Source of the DNA: Actinomyces sp.
Lineage (GTDB): Bacteria; Actinomycetota; Actinomycetes; Actinomycetales; Actinomycetaceae
Direction of reading: 5' to 3'
NCBI GenBank assembly: GCA_012837655.1
Contig: DUQT01000124.1
Coordinates: 1 to 5,338, forward strand
DNA length: 5,338 nucleotides
The number at the start of each line of letters is the position of its first letter. Within the stretch, counting starts at the first letter, position 1. The position numbers and the translations under genes are program-made. The notes beneath the pieces were generated by a model, which worked only from the letters and a program-made list of their open reading frames with translations, had not been told where the DNA came from and did not search any database. This document shows positions 4,871 through 5,338 of this stretch, piece by piece.

Positions 4871-5338
4871 CGGACGGCTTCCTCCAGTTGTTCGGGGGCG
4901 TCTTTGACGACGCGTTCGAAACTGTTGATGTTGCGAGCTGACACGGCGAGCCGTTGCTCAAAGGATCCGATTGCCCTGTTGTAGTTGGCAACTGTTTGCC
5001 GCAGTGAATCGCCGAGCTTACCCAGATGGCCGCCAAGAATATTGATTCGGTCGACCAGGGTGCGGCCGAGGTCAAGAATTTCCTGCGCGTCCTGTTCCAG
5101 GGATTGTTGCGACCAAACGTGGCTGACTGCTCGAAGCAAGGTGTGTAGCGCAGTCGGTCCGACGACGATCACGCCCTTTTCCATAGCATCGTCAAACAGT
5201 TGGGGACTGGCATCAAATGATGCAGTAACCAGGGCTTCCGACGGCATGAAGAGTATTACCGCTTGCAAGGCGCCCTCGACAATGTCGGAATAACTTCTCT
5301 TTGAGAGGTCGTTGATGTGCCTGCGTACCGCTTCAACA
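4840..5338 (-). CDS. rmuC: RmuC-family DNA recombination protein, C-terminal part (5' end outside window)
   Basis: The last 165 codons of an RmuC homologue, ending with TAA at 4840-4842. The frame stays open to the right edge, so the gene starts outside the window; the TTG at 5266-5268 is an internal leucine. RmuC proteins have a predicted nuclease-like core and in E. coli limit inversions at short inverted repeats; the mechanism is not well defined. The RmuC domain is recognisable as VRRHINDLSKRSYSD, then ALQAVILFMPSEA, then VIVVGPTALHTLLRAVSHVW (corresponding to the family's VxxATPTTLxxLLRTVAxxW), then ILDLGRTLVDR, LGKLGDSL and AVANYNxAIGSFExR-type positions. The last block is the helical C-terminal region. 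The final residues TPLLDQDQQ come from a 31-bp unit repeated downstream. The gene is convergent with ispH, 84 bases apart. Confidence 0.9.
   Translation of the reverse strand, partial: VEAVRRHINDLSKRSYSDIVEGALQAVILFMPSEALVTASFDASPQLFDDAMEKGVIVVGPTALHTLLRAVSHVWSQQSLEQDAQEILDLGRTLVDRINILGGHLGKLGDSLRQTVANYNRAIGSFEQRLAVSARNINSFERVVKDAPEQLEEAVRTPLLDQDQQ

Overview
The window looks like ordinary chromosomal housekeeping DNA from an actinobacterium. The protein sequences point that way: the Exo VII large subunit has the actinobacterial form of the catalytic block (ICGRNAKAKDD, then RGGGSVEDLLPFSDE and RASTPTDAA), and the isoprenyl transferase end and PfkB kinase also read as actinobacterial types. 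By eye the base composition is moderately rather than extremely GC-rich. This fits Actinomycetaceae-like genera better than Streptomyces or Mycobacterium, but the genus cannot be fixed from the sequence alone.

Layout, left to right. The 3' end of a cis-prenyltransferase gene (uppS family, + strand) closes with a strong intrinsic terminator at 299-332. Facing it is a PfkB/fructokinase-type sugar kinase (- strand, 339-1253). Upstream of that kinase lie 275 gene-free bases with several small inverted and direct repeats. Next, on the - strand, come xseB (1529-1795) and xseA (1841-3376), the two subunits of exodeoxyribonuclease VII, 45 bases apart and probably one operon. A 356-base divergent intergenic region (3377-3732) separates xseA from ispH (+ strand, 3733-4755), the last enzyme of the MEP isoprenoid pathway. 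ispH converges on the 3' part of an rmuC-family gene (- strand, 4840 to the window edge).

Two themes are present. uppS and ispH belong to isoprenoid and polyprenyl carrier synthesis. xseA, xseB and rmuC belong to DNA processing. An ispH/xseA/xseB neighbourhood is common in actinobacteria, so the arrangement is conserved context rather than an island. No mobile element, CRISPR array, tRNA, rRNA or phage gene is visible.

I did not find a new multi-gene system. The least ordinary features are local: (1) XseA carries an added N-terminal Gln/Asn/Pro-rich segment built from six tandem 18-bp units; (2) three degenerate 31-bp tandem units lie between ispH and rmuC, and the last one encodes the C-terminus of RmuC; (3) ispH has a start architecture suggesting a leaderless transcript, while its upstream region also holds a hairpin with a T-run, a short leader ORF, and a near-perfect Shine-Dalgarno sequence with no well-placed start codon.
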